A DNA stretch of 64,000 nucleotides from Thermatribacter velox (GTDB taxonomy: Bacteria > Atribacterota > Atribacteria > Atribacterales > Thermatribacteraceae), in the NCBI RefSeq assembly GCF_038396615.1, contig NZ_CP121689.1, positions 1,562,001 to 1,626,000 on the forward strand, in the 5' to 3' direction. The notes below the pieces were generated by a model that worked only from the letters and a program-made list of their open reading frames with translations, was not told the origin of the DNA and did no database searches. Shown piece after piece: positions 18,544 through 30,891 of the stretch. The translations under genes were made by a program, and so were the position numbers. The first letter of the stretch is position 1, and every line of letters begins with the position of its first letter.

Positions 18544-21121
18544 CCGCCATTGCTTTCTGCTCCTTTGCTTTCACTTTTGTGAAACCCAAATCGCTATAAT
18601 CGCCAGGAACAACAAAAACATTGTCCAGCCAGCTCTGGAGAGGATACTTACCGAAAAGTTCCTGTTCGTAGCTTGAAGCCAAGTTGAAAAGCCTGTGAAA
18701 AGCTTTAGCACCCTTCGTCACCGCTTCCTTAGCCACCGCCCAGGAAACGGAAACCACGTATTTCGACAGGATATCCCTCTTAAAGGCCGCAAAGCTTTTC
18801 CTTTCTTCACAAAGGTCATCACTTACGAAAGCAACAACATCCCTATAAAAAGCCTGTAGGAGATTCTCTGGCACAACTGATACGTCGGTAATTCTCCTGA
18901 AAACCTTTTGTGCCTCGCTTTTTCTTGAAGATACATATCCAGCATCCAAAATCGAAAGCGTATTAAAGAAGGTCTTAATGTACTCTGTATTTGTTTCTTC
19001 CATTGCCTGATAGAAAAACCAAACCAGGCGATATTTATCGTACTCAGAGAGCAAAATTTCACCCTCTTCAATTTCCAGAGAATTTTTACCTTGCTCGTTC
19101 ACAGCGTTTACAATCTCTTCTTTGATTTCCTCTTCACTTTTACCCGCAAAGAGCCCGTTGAAAATAAGGATGCTACCTGCAAGCAATTCCCAGGGGTAGG
19201 GAGAACTTTTGATGGTTTCTTCTGTGGAAAAAAGGTATACGTTGGGCACATTTAAAGTAATCCTGTATTCTTTCCCGCTTGGAGCGCGATATACCCCTTC
19301 TCCAGGGCTATCAAACTGAGGGCCGATGCGTCTCAAAACCCTGCCCATCCTCTGCACCAGAGAGTCCAAAGGAGCAAGCTCTGTAAACAGAATATCGGCA
19401 TCCATATCAAGAGAAGCCTCTACCACCTGAGTGGCAACAAGTATTTTAGCACCATCGGGAACCTCCTTGGGATTCCTGAAACTCCTCTCTACTTCCTCCT
19501 CCAGGCTCTGGCGATCCGAAACGGTAAAACGCGAATGAAGAAGCAAAAGCTCTATATCCTGACTCTTTAAGTTGCGCAGTTCTTTATAAAGCTCCTGGGC
19601 TCTGGGAACGGTGTTTACAACCACCAGCACTCGTTGTCCACCGTCGCGCCTTGCTTCTTCAAGAATTCTTTCCGTAAGAAAAGAAGGGTTTTCAGCCCTA
19701 AAAGCCTTAACCCGGTGCTTCCTAATACGTTCAAACCTGGCTCGTTCTTTCTCATATAAGTTGATGAAAGAAGCTTCTGGAACACCAGTGCGCTGCATGA
19801 TTTCTCTTTTTACAAACTCTGGAAGTGTAGCAGTCATGAGGAGAAATTTACCACCCATCTTTGTCAAATCCTCGGTGAATTTCACAACTATAGCAGCAGC
19901 CTCCGGTGAATAAGCCTGCACTTCATCAATGACCAGACGCGCGTAAGAGAAAGTGGCATAAATTTTTTCGTATCCAGGCGGACGCAAAGCATAAGGGAAA
20001 AACTGGTCACCAGTAGATATACAGGCTGGAAAGGCCAGCTGCCGAGACAAGTGATAAGCGGTGTAGTTATCCTCGTACTCAGAACCGGTTTTTCCTAATG
20101 CTTCCTCCAGAAAAACCAGGTCGGCATCGGAGTGAAGCAATCCTAAGCTATCGCCCCACAGCATCTTGCCTCTTCTGTACATCTGGTTAACGGCAGCGCG
20201 CAGGGGTAAGGTATAAAAAAGCTTACTACCTCCCGCCCACAGAAAAGCAAATTCAGTCTTTCCACAACCTGTCGGAGCAATCAGGATAAAGTTCTGCTCA
20301 CGTTTCCCTTCCAATATCTCTTCCTGCCACAGCTTGCTAACCCCGGCTTTTTCTCTTAGAGAACTGGTCAGCTTATTCCACACCTCTTCACCGGTCAAGC
20401 CTTTTTCTTCAGGATTAAAAAATCGCCCTTCTTCTTCACAAAAAGAGGCAAAATGATCGCAGCGCTGGAGAAAACCGCTCAAAAGCACAAAAAAGCGCTC
20501 CCGTTCCCCCTTAAACCCCAACCTCGCTGGTAAGCCCTCAGCACGATAAGGAAGGAATACAAAATCGAGCAATGTCAGGCCATTTGCCAGAGCCTCTGCC
20601 AGCTTGCGGTTAAAGCTTAAAAGCCCGGGATGCTCTGCAAGGGTTGTTATTCCCTCCATCTCCTGCTTGAGATTCTGCAAAAGACCTTCTCGCCACTCTT
20701 CATCCTGTAGCAATTTTTTACAAAAGGCAACCAGCTGGTCGTTTCTTCCTCCCAGATACTCAAAGAAATTCTCTCGGAAGTGGTGAAAAGCCACTGTGGT
20801 CAAAAGAAAATCTGCTCTTTCCCTTCCAACTTCTTTTTCCAAAAACGTCGGGTCAACAAAAAATAGCGAAGCCAGAGAGTGTGGAATGTTAAAATGAATA
20901 TCGAACGGCTGATACCCCTCATTCCCCAAGACCTTAAGCTGAAAAGAAGGTAAAACCTTTCCAAGGTCATGGCACAAAATCGCAAGGCGCAAGGTTTGCT
21001 CAATTTCAGCCCAGAAGGCGCTTTCTGCAAGCTTCTCCCTGAAGCTCTCAAACACCATATTTAAATCCTGAATATGGTCTCTCAAACGTACCTGATTGGA
21101 TTTAGCAAGCACCATATTCAT
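18524..21121 (-). CDS. cas3: Cas3 HD nuclease-helicase
   Basis: This 865-residue single chain carries both activities. The HD nuclease is at the N-terminus (His51-Asp52 in ILCHDLGK). The SF2 helicase has Walker A APTGCGKT near 280, a DEVQ box near 399, LLMTATLP, and motif VI QRMGRVLRR. It is recruited by the type I-B Cascade to unwind and shred target DNA. No frameshift or missing motif was seen. Confidence 0.97.
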   Translation of the reverse strand: MNMVLAKSNQVRLRDHIQDLNMVFESFREKLAESAFWAEIEQTLRLAILCHDLGKVLPSFQLKVLGNEGYQPFDIHFNIPHSLASLFFVDPTFLEKEVGRERADFLLTTVAFHHFRENFFEYLGGRNDQLVAFCKKLLQDEEWREGLLQNLKQEMEGITTLAEHPGLLSFNRKLAEALANGLTLLDFVFLPYRAEGLPARLGFKGERERFFVLLSGFLQRCDHFASFCEEEGRFFNPEEKGLTGEEVWNKLTSSLREKAGVSKLWQEEILEGKREQNFILIAPTGCGKTEFAFLWAGGSKLFYTLPLRAAVNQMYRRGKMLWGDSLGLLHSDADLVFLEEALGKTGSEYEDNYTAYHLSRQLAFPACISTGDQFFPYALRPPGYEKIYATFSYARLVIDEVQAYSPEAAAIVVKFTEDLTKMGGKFLLMTATLPEFVKREIMQRTGVPEASFINLYEKERARFERIRKHRVKAFRAENPSFLTERILEEARRDGGQRVLVVVNTVPRAQELYKELRNLKSQDIELLLLHSRFTVSDRQSLEEEVERSFRNPKEVPDGAKILVATQVVEASLDMDADILFTELAPLDSLVQRMGRVLRRIGPQFDSPGEGVYRAPSGKEYRITLNVPNVYLFSTEETIKSSPYPWELLAGSILIFNGLFAGKSEEEIKEEIVNAVNEQGKNSLEIEEGEILLSEYDKYRLVWFFYQAMEETNTEYIKTFFNTLSILDAGYVSSRKSEAQKVFRRITDVSVVPENLLQAFYRDVVAFVSDDLCEERKSFAAFKRDILSKYVVSVSWAVAKEAVTKGAKAFHRLFNLASSYEQELFGKYPLQSWLDNVFVVPGDYSDLGFTKVKAKEQKAMADDGNIL

Positions 21122-21133
21122 TGCAATCTCTCC

Positions 21134-23609
<2,476 letters not shown>

Positions 23610-23620
<11 letters not shown>

Positions 23621-24728
23621 TACCCTTCACCCCCTGTTTTTCCTGAATAAGGGCATAGAGAGAAAAAAGCCTGGAAGCAAAATTAACCAAGTTATCCGGT
23701 CGATCCTTGTTACGGGAAAGGCGAAGATGCTGATTGATGTATGCCTTTTCCTGTTTTCCCCACTCGTTTTTCCTTTTTATACCGATGGCCATAATCTTTT
23801 CTCCAAGTTCTACGATTTCATAAAAACGCTCCTCAAGCACCATCTTCAAAACCGAAAATTCACCAATATCTGAAAGGAGCGATGCCACTCGCCAATCAAG
23901 GAGAAGGTCAGCTACCTGATAAGGAAGGACGTAAAAATCGATCGTGCCATCCCTCTTCCAGCTCACCACCTCTATGTTCATTTTGGTCCACATTCCAAGT
24001 TGGGCATTGACGCGCATCGCAAACTCTATGAGGCTCACACCCAAAAGCTCCCGGACAAAAGAGATTTTCTCTCTGCTGTAAACCTCCTTGACCAGACGGT
24101 TAAGATACCACATCACCTTAAAAGAAGGAGCGTTTACAAAAACCGAGGTACTGGCCTTACCATCCGAATCGATAAGCTCCAAAAATGATAGGTGTTGATG
24201 AACAAGCAAAAAGGAGCAAAGAGGGCAAACGCAGCTACCACTCCTCAAGTTCCACAAGCTATTTGGAAATTCTCCTATAGAAGGGGCTAGCATCATATTA
24301 AGGCGAACATCGAAGGTGCTTACCCCAGATAAGAAAGTTTTCAGAAATGAAAACCTTTGTACCAGTGCCTGCAAATGAGGTTCAGGAATTTCAAAATTCC
24401 TCCCACATACGCTGCAAGAGTGCAAAGACGATTCCCGAAGGTTTTCAAGGGCAGCAACATAGGCTCCAAAAGCACTTTTATCCCAGGAGGGCTGCCAGTA
24501 ATTTCTGTAAATTTTCGCCTGTCCTGTGATTGCTGCAAGTCTCGTTTCCGAAAAATATCTCAAATCCCAATTAAGTTGTGCAAAAAGGTTTGCAGGCAAA
24601 ACTACTGTTCCATCTTCTTTTAAAAATCCTTCTACCTGGATTTTCTCTACTTCCTGCAGGGAATGCAAAAATCCCACCACTCCAGCGTTATACAACCAGT
24701 TACTCGGATAAAGGACAATTTCACTCAA
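23610..24728 (-). CDS. cas8: Cascade large subunit Cas8 (Cst1-like)
   Basis: The 372-residue protein begins with the Cst1-type pattern YPSNWLYNAGVVGFL and has a zinc-finger pair, CSVCGR near 104 and CPLCSFLL near 168. It would recognise the PAM and start strand separation. It is shorter than most Cst1 proteins, as if the C-terminal helical domain were carried by the next gene. Its start overlaps the end of cas6 by eight bases. Confidence 0.9.
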
Positions 24729-25488
24729 CCCAAACCACCTCCAGCATGCCGAAACCCTGAGAACGTCGTCTGCCTATACCCAGCGCCTGAATATATTCAA
24801 GATCAGCAGGATTCCCCCTGAGAACGAACTGACCGCTAAAGCAGGTAAAGGTATAAATTCGGGAAGTCTCTTCTCTTTCCCTTATGGCATGCTTGACGAC
24901 TTCCTTTTTAATCCTGAAGGGCTGAAAAACCAGCTTCTCACGAAGGCCATTTCCCCGTATCCCCCAAAGCAGCGCATCTGCGTAGTAATTGAATTCTCTC
25001 GCAAATCTTTCCCCATCTCGATCAGGCAACAAAGGCTTACCCTGAGCGTCCTCGATAAGAACCGGAGAAAGAGTGCGAAACATAACGGTATTTCCCGTAA
25101 TTCGTTTTTCCCGAAGGGGAACAACCACTTCAGGATACGGGATAGAAAACTCGCCTTTTTCAAAGGGATAAATTTGCTTTGAAATTACCCCGTTATAAAA
25201 ATCCACCAGCAAGCTGGGATCAACAGTTGAGAAGTATAAACTCAACGGTGATTTAAGCACAAACCACTCTTTATTCTCCTGAAAACTTTTCAGGTCATGG
25301 ACAAAACGCACCGCAAAGCAGAAAGGCTTGGGAGCTTTGTTGCTTCTTTTTTGATCAAAATGAAAGAGACGGAAAAAGCGATGACTTCCAGATGGAGTGG
25401 CCTTCAAAGCTTCCTTGAGGAAACTCATAAAGGCGTTGCGGTAAAGAAGGGGAACCCTCTCGATTGCAAACTGAACCCGTAAACGCAA
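24721..25488 (-). CDS. cas6: CRISPR pre-crRNA endonuclease Cas6 (type I-B copy)
   Basis: The protein has 255 residues from TTG 25488, seven bases after AGGAGGTG. It has two ferredoxin-like halves and the C-terminal glycine-rich loop GIGRRRSQGFGMLEV that defines the family. It is the first gene of the type I-B operon and so the best candidate to cut the 29-nt repeats of array 1, leaving an 8-nt handle. The other Cas6 (26692-27477) is very divergent from it. Confidence 0.95.
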   Translation of the reverse strand: MRLRVQFAIERVPLLYRNAFMSFLKEALKATPSGSHRFFRLFHFDQKRSNKAPKPFCFAVRFVHDLKSFQENKEWFVLKSPLSLYFSTVDPSLLVDFYNGVISKQIYPFEKGEFSIPYPEVVVPLREKRITGNTVMFRTLSPVLIEDAQGKPLLPDRDGERFAREFNYYADALLWGIRGNGLREKLVFQPFRIKKEVVKHAIREREETSRIYTFTCFSGQFVLRGNPADLEYIQALGIGRRRSQGFGMLEVVWVE

Positions 25489-25691
25489 ATCTCCCCACCT
25501 CCTCGAATCCCCCTTTTAAAGCAAGCACTTTATAAGAAAAAATTTTCGGACTGTTGCTCTTTCAAAAATCACCTCCTTCTTAGAGAATAAAAGATGCAAA
25601 TCTTTCTCCGAACCATCGCGGTAATCTACGAGGAAATAACTCGTTCACTTTAACAATTTTCTCTCCAAATTCATTTTACACCCTTACAGGG
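25489..25691 (-). promoter_or_regulatory. Intergenic region upstream of the type I-B operon
   Basis: This 203-base gap divides the type III-A/WYL block from the type I-B block and should hold the promoter of the I-B operon. An AAGGAGGTGA-like site followed by TTG starts only an 11-codon frame, which could be a leader peptide or chance. I could not assign -35 and -10 boxes with confidence. Confidence 0.4.
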
Positions 25692-26654
25692 TCATTTTCT
25701 GTCGCTGTGATATATCTTTTGCAATTTTGCAATTTCTTCCTGGATTTCTTTCCGCAAATATTCGGGCTCCAGGACTTCAGCGTGAGCCCCATAGCCTATT
25801 ACCCAGCGCTTGATTTCTTCCGGATTGGCGCAAACGGTGAAAACCACTCCCCCATCGGGCAACTCCTCTATCTTCTGGGTGGGATGCCAGATGCGCTCTT
25901 TAATCCAGGCTGCCTGATAGCTGTCAAAACGAACGCGCACTTCTACCAAGTCCCCACGGTACATACGGAAAGCCCGGTTGAAATACTCCTGGGGCGAAAA
26001 GTCCTGAGGGCGTTCAAAGCTTTCTTCAAGCACTTTTACTTCCTCAATGCGGTCCAAAGCAAAATCCCGAACCTCATCCCGCAAATGGCAAAAACCGCAG
26101 AAATACCACACTCCTTCAAAATTGTAGAGGTGATAAGGGTCAACTTTCCGCTCGCTCACTTCTCTTGAAGAGAGGCTATGGTAGCGAATCAAAACCCTTT
26201 TTCGCTCGGTAACAGCCCTGAAAATCGCACTAAAAGTCTCACTTACGTCCACCCGCATAGCAAGGGGCATCAAAAAAGGAGAAAGAAGCATATCAAACTC
26301 TTCCCGGCTCATTTGCAGGTTATCAGGAAGAGCCAGACTCAACCTTTCTCCCAACCTGTTGAATGCCTCTTCGAGGGGGGTACCTCTAAAGCGTTCAGCA
26401 ACGTTCAAAAAAATGAACAGAGCCAGAGCCTCTCCCTCGCTGAGTCCTGAAAAGGGCATAGACCAGGGATATTCAAAGTAATAACCCCGGCGCTTCCTAT
26501 CGTAGGCAATGGGCGCTCCAAAATCGTCCCGCAGTGCCTCAATATAGCGGTCAATGGTACGCTCGCTTACTTCAAGAATGGATGCTAAATCCGAAATGCC
26601 GGGATAATTGCCAAGTTGAATTTCCTGAGTAATACGGTAAAGTCGAAAAAGCAA
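25692..26654 (-). CDS. HTH-WYL domain transcriptional regulator
   Basis: An N-terminal helix-turn-helix (LASILEVSERTIDRYIEAL) is followed by a WYL domain with HLYNFEGVWYFCGFC and a C-terminal extension (IKRWVIGYGAHAEVLEPEYL). WYL proteins bind nucleic-acid-like ligands and often control CRISPR and other defence genes. I place the start at TTG 26654, just after the stop of the upstream cas6. The frame is open to 26915, and ATG 26786 is another option, but both would overlap cas6 and their extra residues look like out-of-frame cas6. Lying between the two CRISPR operons, it is the natural candidate regulator of either. Confidence 0.85.
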   Translation of the reverse strand: MLFRLYRITQEIQLGNYPGISDLASILEVSERTIDRYIEALRDDFGAPIAYDRKRRGYYFEYPWSMPFSGLSEGEALALFIFLNVAERFRGTPLEEAFNRLGERLSLALPDNLQMSREEFDMLLSPFLMPLAMRVDVSETFSAIFRAVTERKRVLIRYHSLSSREVSERKVDPYHLYNFEGVWYFCGFCHLRDEVRDFALDRIEEVKVLEESFERPQDFSPQEYFNRAFRMYRGDLVEVRVRFDSYQAAWIKERIWHPTQKIEELPDGGVVFTVCANPEEIKRWVIGYGAHAEVLEPEYLRKEIQEEIAKLQKIYHSDRK

Positions 26655-26691
26655 AGAGCGCCGGGAGAAAAGGCTACGGTAGTCCCTGCTT

Positions 26692-27477
26692 TTACTCTTT
26701 TCCGGCTTGCTCCTCTTCTCTTTTATCTTCCCACACCTCCCACATTCCAAATCCAGCTGAGTTTTTGTTGCCCAACCCGGTCTCATAGACCACTTCCAGA
26801 AGCTCCGGGTCTCCCTCCACCTTGAAAACCCCGGTCCAGCCCACAATCGGCGTTCCTTTGAAAAGCACCACCACTTTGTTGCGCTCCGGGGAAAAGTGGT
26901 AGGGATGAATGGCAAATTTTAACCCATTCGCGCTCTTCCCGGTTACCAGGAAATACTTTTTGCGGGCATTCTCAAGCAACAACTGATTAAACTCAGAATC
27001 GGCGGGGCTGAAAAAGTGAGTTCTTCTTTTACCTTCCGCCTGAGTGGTTCGGTAAACGGTAACCGGAGAAAGAAAGCGCAGAAACATTACTTCCCGCAGC
27101 TCCACTTCCGGGCACACCTCGACCCGCGACAAAAAAACTTCCTGACCCAGAAGGTCGGCTGAACGTCGAAGTAAGGCTTCCCGAATCAGGTTTTCCAGTA
27201 TCTCATAGCGGGGAGTTGCAAAGCAAAAAGAAAAACCATGAGGAAAGAATAACCGTCTGCGCCCATCAACTTTCCGAAAATGCCCTTTCTGAAGAATTCT
27301 CGAAAAAGTGAACAACTTGAAGCGTCGCTTCCCATAGCGAAAGCCCTCTTCGTGAAGGTTTTCGGCAAAGTCCGGGGGTAAAAGGTGATAAATCAGGTGC
27401 TGAAGCAGGTGGTTATAGTGAAGGGGCAGCAGAATGCCTTCTCCATCCCGAGCTGTAAAGGTTAATTTCGCTCTCAA
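26692..27477 (-). CDS. cas6: CRISPR endonuclease Cas6 (type III-A copy)
   Basis: The 261-residue Cas6 has a histidine-rich N-terminal helix (LHYNHLLQHLIYHLL) that can supply the catalytic His, and a G-rich loop GLGNKNSAGFGMWEV at the C-terminus. It is the last cas gene of the Csm operon, 24 bases after csm5. The presence of two unlike Cas6 proteins and two unlike repeats suggests each matures one array. This copy would suit the 30-nt repeats of array 2. Confidence 0.95.
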   Translation of the reverse strand: MRAKLTFTARDGEGILLPLHYNHLLQHLIYHLLPPDFAENLHEEGFRYGKRRFKLFTFSRILQKGHFRKVDGRRRLFFPHGFSFCFATPRYEILENLIREALLRRSADLLGQEVFLSRVEVCPEVELREVMFLRFLSPVTVYRTTQAEGKRRTHFFSPADSEFNQLLLENARKKYFLVTGKSANGLKFAIHPYHFSPERNKVVVLFKGTPIVGWTGVFKVEGDPELLEVVYETGLGNKNSAGFGMWEVWEDKREEEQAGKE

Positions 27478-27501
27478 GGTTTCACTCCTCTTTCGTAGTA
27501 T

Positions 27502-28599
27502 TTACTGGTAATTGACTGACTTCACCGCCAGCCAGCCTAAGGGCCTGTCTTTCTGGTCTTTGTCTTGAATCACCCAGCGGGTGGTCGGGAAAACCAATTT
27601 GCCGTTTTTAAAACGCTTGGCATCCTTAATCAGGTGAGAAATCTCATCATTCTTAAGCAAAATCCCGATGGAGTTGAAAAAGTACGTCTTTCCAAATCCC
27701 AAACGGAACAAGGGAAAGTTGAAATTTGCCAGCTTCCTGTAAAAACCGAGTAAACCTTGATAAGAATTGCCAAGCATACTCAGAACCTGCATTTCCCGCT
27801 CTATGAGTGTCGAGGTATACTCTTTAAGCACCTCAATAAGGCTTCTTTCTCTCTTAAAAAACTCCTTCCAGTATTCAGGAATATCCGCTTTTTCAAAATT
27901 GGGGTCGATACGCACCTGAAAATTAAACTCAACCCCGGGAGGAATGGCCACCGCAAAAAGAGGTATGGGCCTGTTTCCGCGTCCTTGTCTTCCCAGGTGA
28001 TAAACCCGTAATTTCTCAAGCGGGCAAAAATCAGAATCGCTGACCTGCAAAAACCGCAAAGCGTCGCCTTCAGCTCCTGGCTGTCTTCCCTCGTCTGCGT
28101 TGCTCCTCTTGCGGAAAACATTTTCACCAGTGTAGGCTTGCTTTTCAGTCTTGTTTTTATTACCAAGTATCTCATCGAGAGCTGCCCTACCCTTATCCCG
28201 GAGATAGTGAAACATCAAAGCGGTGCGTAGCATACCCTTTACAGAGCTTCCGGGAAGAAAAGCACCTTTTACAGAGAGAACCGAGAGCTTCAGGTTGCGG
28301 GAATGCCCCTGCAATTCTTTTGCCGAGCTGCAACTCCAGGATACGCGGGCAAAGTTAGCTGCATCAAGCTTACGAGATTCGAAAAAGTCAGCTATGTTTC
28401 CCGACTGACCAAGAGCCATCCTGGTTAGCTCGCCCAGCGCTTCCCGGTCGCCACTTTCCGCCAGCCAGCGTTGAAGTTTTTCGTAATCTATCATATGCAA
28501 ACAATTCTTTTTAGCATCCAGTACAAAATCAACCACCGGAGAAAGTGTTTCTCCGCTACTGACACAAACCGGTGTTACAGTCTGAACTTTTAACTGCAT
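27502..28599 (-). CDS. csm5: Csm complex subunit Csm5
   Basis: The protein has 365 residues with the RAMP start LKVQTVTPVCVSSGETLSP and the loop FLPGSSVKGMLRTALM shared by Csm5 and Csm3. Csm5 binds the 3' end of the crRNA and helps recruit trimming nucleases. It lies 11 bases after csm4. Confidence 0.93.
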   Translation of the reverse strand: MQLKVQTVTPVCVSSGETLSPVVDFVLDAKKNCLHMIDYEKLQRWLAESGDREALGELTRMALGQSGNIADFFESRKLDAANFARVSWSCSSAKELQGHSRNLKLSVLSVKGAFLPGSSVKGMLRTALMFHYLRDKGRAALDEILGNKNKTEKQAYTGENVFRKRSNADEGRQPGAEGDALRFLQVSDSDFCPLEKLRVYHLGRQGRGNRPIPLFAVAIPPGVEFNFQVRIDPNFEKADIPEYWKEFFKRERSLIEVLKEYTSTLIEREMQVLSMLGNSYQGLLGFYRKLANFNFPLFRLGFGKTYFFNSIGILLKNDEISHLIKDAKRFKNGKLVFPTTRWVIQDKDQKDRPLGWLAVKSVNYQ

Positions 28600-28610
28600 C
28601 GCACATCACC

Positions 28611-29615
28611 TCAGGAAAACGCAAAACCCAGAGCTTTGCCGTAAGAAATCACCCTATAATCATCACGAGGAGCAACATCAATGTTACAGCCTGCAAAGGG
28701 CAGGCGGACGATTGAGCCTTCAACCAGCTTGAAAATTGGTTTTTTGTAAAAAGCGGTTGGACCACCGTGGTAAACGAAACCCCTCCGCAAAACCAGGTCG
28801 TAATAAATCAGATTGCCAGTTTCCTCCCGGTTGGGAAGAGCCACCGAAAAAAGCGCCAAGTAATTCCCCTGGTCAGGAAGTTCAATTTCCTCGCTTTCCC
28901 ACCGATCAAAAATTCCCTTTCCCTGATGGCGCTCTCCGCCAATGCCTTCCTCAACCAGCAGATTTAGCGCCGGCTGCAAGACTTCTTCAAACCGCTCGTA
29001 GTGCACCAGGAAGTACAGGAAAGGAGTTGTGTCTTCCGTACCCGTGGTCAGCACCAGGTTTTCTTGAAAATAAAAGCCTCCCTCCTCAAAAGCGGTGTTG
29101 CTCACACGGTCTATGGCAACGTGAGGTTCCACTCCGCTTAAAAAACCAAAGCCCTGCAAAGCCCCCAGCATTTCTTTTTCCTCAGAAAGCAAGGCAAACC
29201 TTCCTTCCAAGGCAAAAATTTCTTCATTAAGTAAATTGCAGTCAAATCGCAATTGCTTCGCGTTAAATCTGGAAATTACCTTTGCAAAAGCCTTCCAGGA
29301 AAACCAGCTCACTTTTTTTTCTTTCTTGCGCCGTAAAAGATCCGTATCAGAGGTGGAAAATGGAGCTACCGGGCGAGGCAGAAAAAGCAGGTCTTTCCCG
29401 TCTTCGCTGCGCAAGCCCGGAAAGAGTGAGGAAAGCACTACTCTTTCTGCAAATTGTAAAAGCACTCCTTCATCGTAGAGCTTCAACAAGGCGTTACACA
29501 ATGCTGAGAAAAGCGTATCAGCGTGAATCATACTCTCTGTCCGGTCCATGCGTCCCGCCCCGGGACGCAGGCAGACTACGTTTTTCGAGAAAAGTTTGAC
29601 CACCCGGCACTTCAT
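28611..29615 (-). CDS. csm4: Csm complex subunit Csm4
   Basis: The 334-residue RAMP protein has an early MIHADTLFSALCNALLKLY motif, the central VSNTAFEEGGFYFQENL and a glycine-rich EEGIGGERHQGKGIF loop, as in Csm4. It anchors the crRNA 5' handle to Cas10. Its start overlaps the csm3 stop by one base. Confidence 0.94.
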   Translation of the reverse strand: MKCRVVKLFSKNVVCLRPGAGRMDRTESMIHADTLFSALCNALLKLYDEGVLLQFAERVVLSSLFPGLRSEDGKDLLFLPRPVAPFSTSDTDLLRRKKEKKVSWFSWKAFAKVISRFNAKQLRFDCNLLNEEIFALEGRFALLSEEKEMLGALQGFGFLSGVEPHVAIDRVSNTAFEEGGFYFQENLVLTTGTEDTTPFLYFLVHYERFEEVLQPALNLLVEEGIGGERHQGKGIFDRWESEEIELPDQGNYLALFSVALPNREETGNLIYYDLVLRRGFVYHGGPTAFYKKPIFKLVEGSIVRLPFAGCNIDVAPRDDYRVISYGKALGFAFS

Positions 29616-30397
29616 TAGTGTTCACCTGCTCCATAAAGAGCCTGGCTTACCTTTTCGCAAAGCTCGTCCAGTTTGTGGTCAGCATCCTCGAAATTGGAAA
29701 AGGGAATATCGGAAAACCAATGAGCCTGATTTTTGGTCTGATAATCCTTGCGGGTTTTCCAGGAAAAAGCGAGATTTCGAAAAGTAACTTTTCCGTAACC
29801 CCGGGTACCACTGCCACCCAAATAATCATCCACAAGCAAACGCAGGCCCTCCCAGAACTTACGAATAAGCTTTTTCACGTCATCCCCTTCGTAAAAGTTG
29901 ACCACAACCTCGCCATCAAACACCGCTCCTGCAGGAACTCGCTCCATGGGTCGGGGATGCTGCGCTGTCCCCTTCAGGCGGTCAATGATATTCTCCATTT
30001 TTTCCTCGGTGAGTGGGATTTCATCATCAAGCAGTTTGCTGTCCTTGAGAGACTCTCGATATTTTTCAAAATTCAAAAAAGCATCGCGGAAGCAAAGTCG
30101 AGTCAGGGTTTTGTTCTTATCGGAGTGAGCACCAAAGAGCCGGCAAACCTCGCACTGACCACAACCACAGGGGTCACCCTCTCTCCGAGCGACTCTCACA
30201 CCATCTTTGCGATCCAGAAGGCAGCGGATCTTTCCTTTGAGCGAAGAAGCAGGAATATAGGGCTTGCCATCTACAGTCTTTATGACCGGGTTATCCAAGC
30301 CTCCTATCTCAGCGCTATCTCGTGCACCCCCAATGCGCAAACCGGTGAGCGCCTCGATTTCAAAGTAGATAAACAGCTTGCCCAGAAAACGGTTCAT
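29615..30397 (-). CDS. csm3: Csm complex backbone and target-RNA nuclease Csm3
   Basis: The protein has 260 residues from ATG 30397, eight bases after AGGAGGG. An ATG at 30430 that overlaps csm2 by four bases is also open. The pattern GLRIGGARDSAEIGGLDNPVI contains the Asp corresponding to the catalytic residue of Csm3, so target RNA cleavage every six bases is expected. Other landmarks are IPASSLKGKIR, a CGCGQCEVC zinc site and the C-terminal GGSGTRGYGKV loop. Confidence 0.96.
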   Translation of the reverse strand: MNRFLGKLFIYFEIEALTGLRIGGARDSAEIGGLDNPVIKTVDGKPYIPASSLKGKIRCLLDRKDGVRVARREGDPCGCGQCEVCRLFGAHSDKNKTLTRLCFRDAFLNFEKYRESLKDSKLLDDEIPLTEEKMENIIDRLKGTAQHPRPMERVPAGAVFDGEVVVNFYEGDDVKKLIRKFWEGLRLLVDDYLGGSGTRGYGKVTFRNLAFSWKTRKDYQTKNQAHWFSDIPFSNFEDADHKLDELCEKVSQALYGAGEH

Positions 30398-30426
30398 CTT
30401 GTCATCCCTCCTTCTTGCGTCGATAC

Positions 30427-30879
30427 TCATTTATCCCCATAAAATTTGTGGTAGGCAACCAGGGCTTCAGCAAAGCGCTGGATGCTGCGCAGGTCTTCCT
30501 GGGTTTTGACACCCGCTGCACAGTCGTTAAACACTATGAAAATAGCGCCTATAAGCTTTTTTTCCCAAGGATTATCCTCTCTACCCACCATGTAAGCCAA
30601 ACGGGGTATACTCAAAAGAAATTCTTGGGGACTTCTGGCTCGATGAATAATTTCGTATATCTTGCGCATACGGGTGGAATTGATTTTACTACGTTTTTGG
30701 ACAAAACTCTTGACCTTCTCGTTAAACTGCTTGAACTGCTCGATATCCAGCCGGTCGAAGTTAAGTACTTTTTTTACATAGTCCGGGCCAAGGTCCTCAC
30801 GTACCTCCCTTCTCCACTGTTCTTCCTGAGGGACACCTGAAGCGCCACTTCTCCCTGGATTAGTTCTTGCCTGAGGCAT
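30427..30879 (-). CDS. csm2: Csm complex small subunit Csm2
   Basis: The protein has 150 residues with a disordered N-terminus of about 30 residues and then an all-helical Csm2 domain, including STRMRKIYEIIHRA and a C-terminal RFAEALVAYHKFYGDK. It lines the target RNA groove. It lies 12 bases after cas10. Confidence 0.93.
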   Translation of the reverse strand: MPQARTNPGRSGASGVPQEEQWRREVREDLGPDYVKKVLNFDRLDIEQFKQFNEKVKSFVQKRSKINSTRMRKIYEIIHRARSPQEFLLSIPRLAYMVGREDNPWEKKLIGAIFIVFNDCAAGVKTQEDLRSIQRFAEALVAYHKFYGDK

Positions 30880-30891
30880 TTTCCTCCCTCC

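Noticed and set aside
26655-26915. Longer N-terminus for the WYL regulator
   Set aside because: The extra residues are the cas6 end read in another frame.
29618-30442. 274-residue plus-strand ORF
   Set aside because: It is antisense to csm3, which is supported by family motifs.
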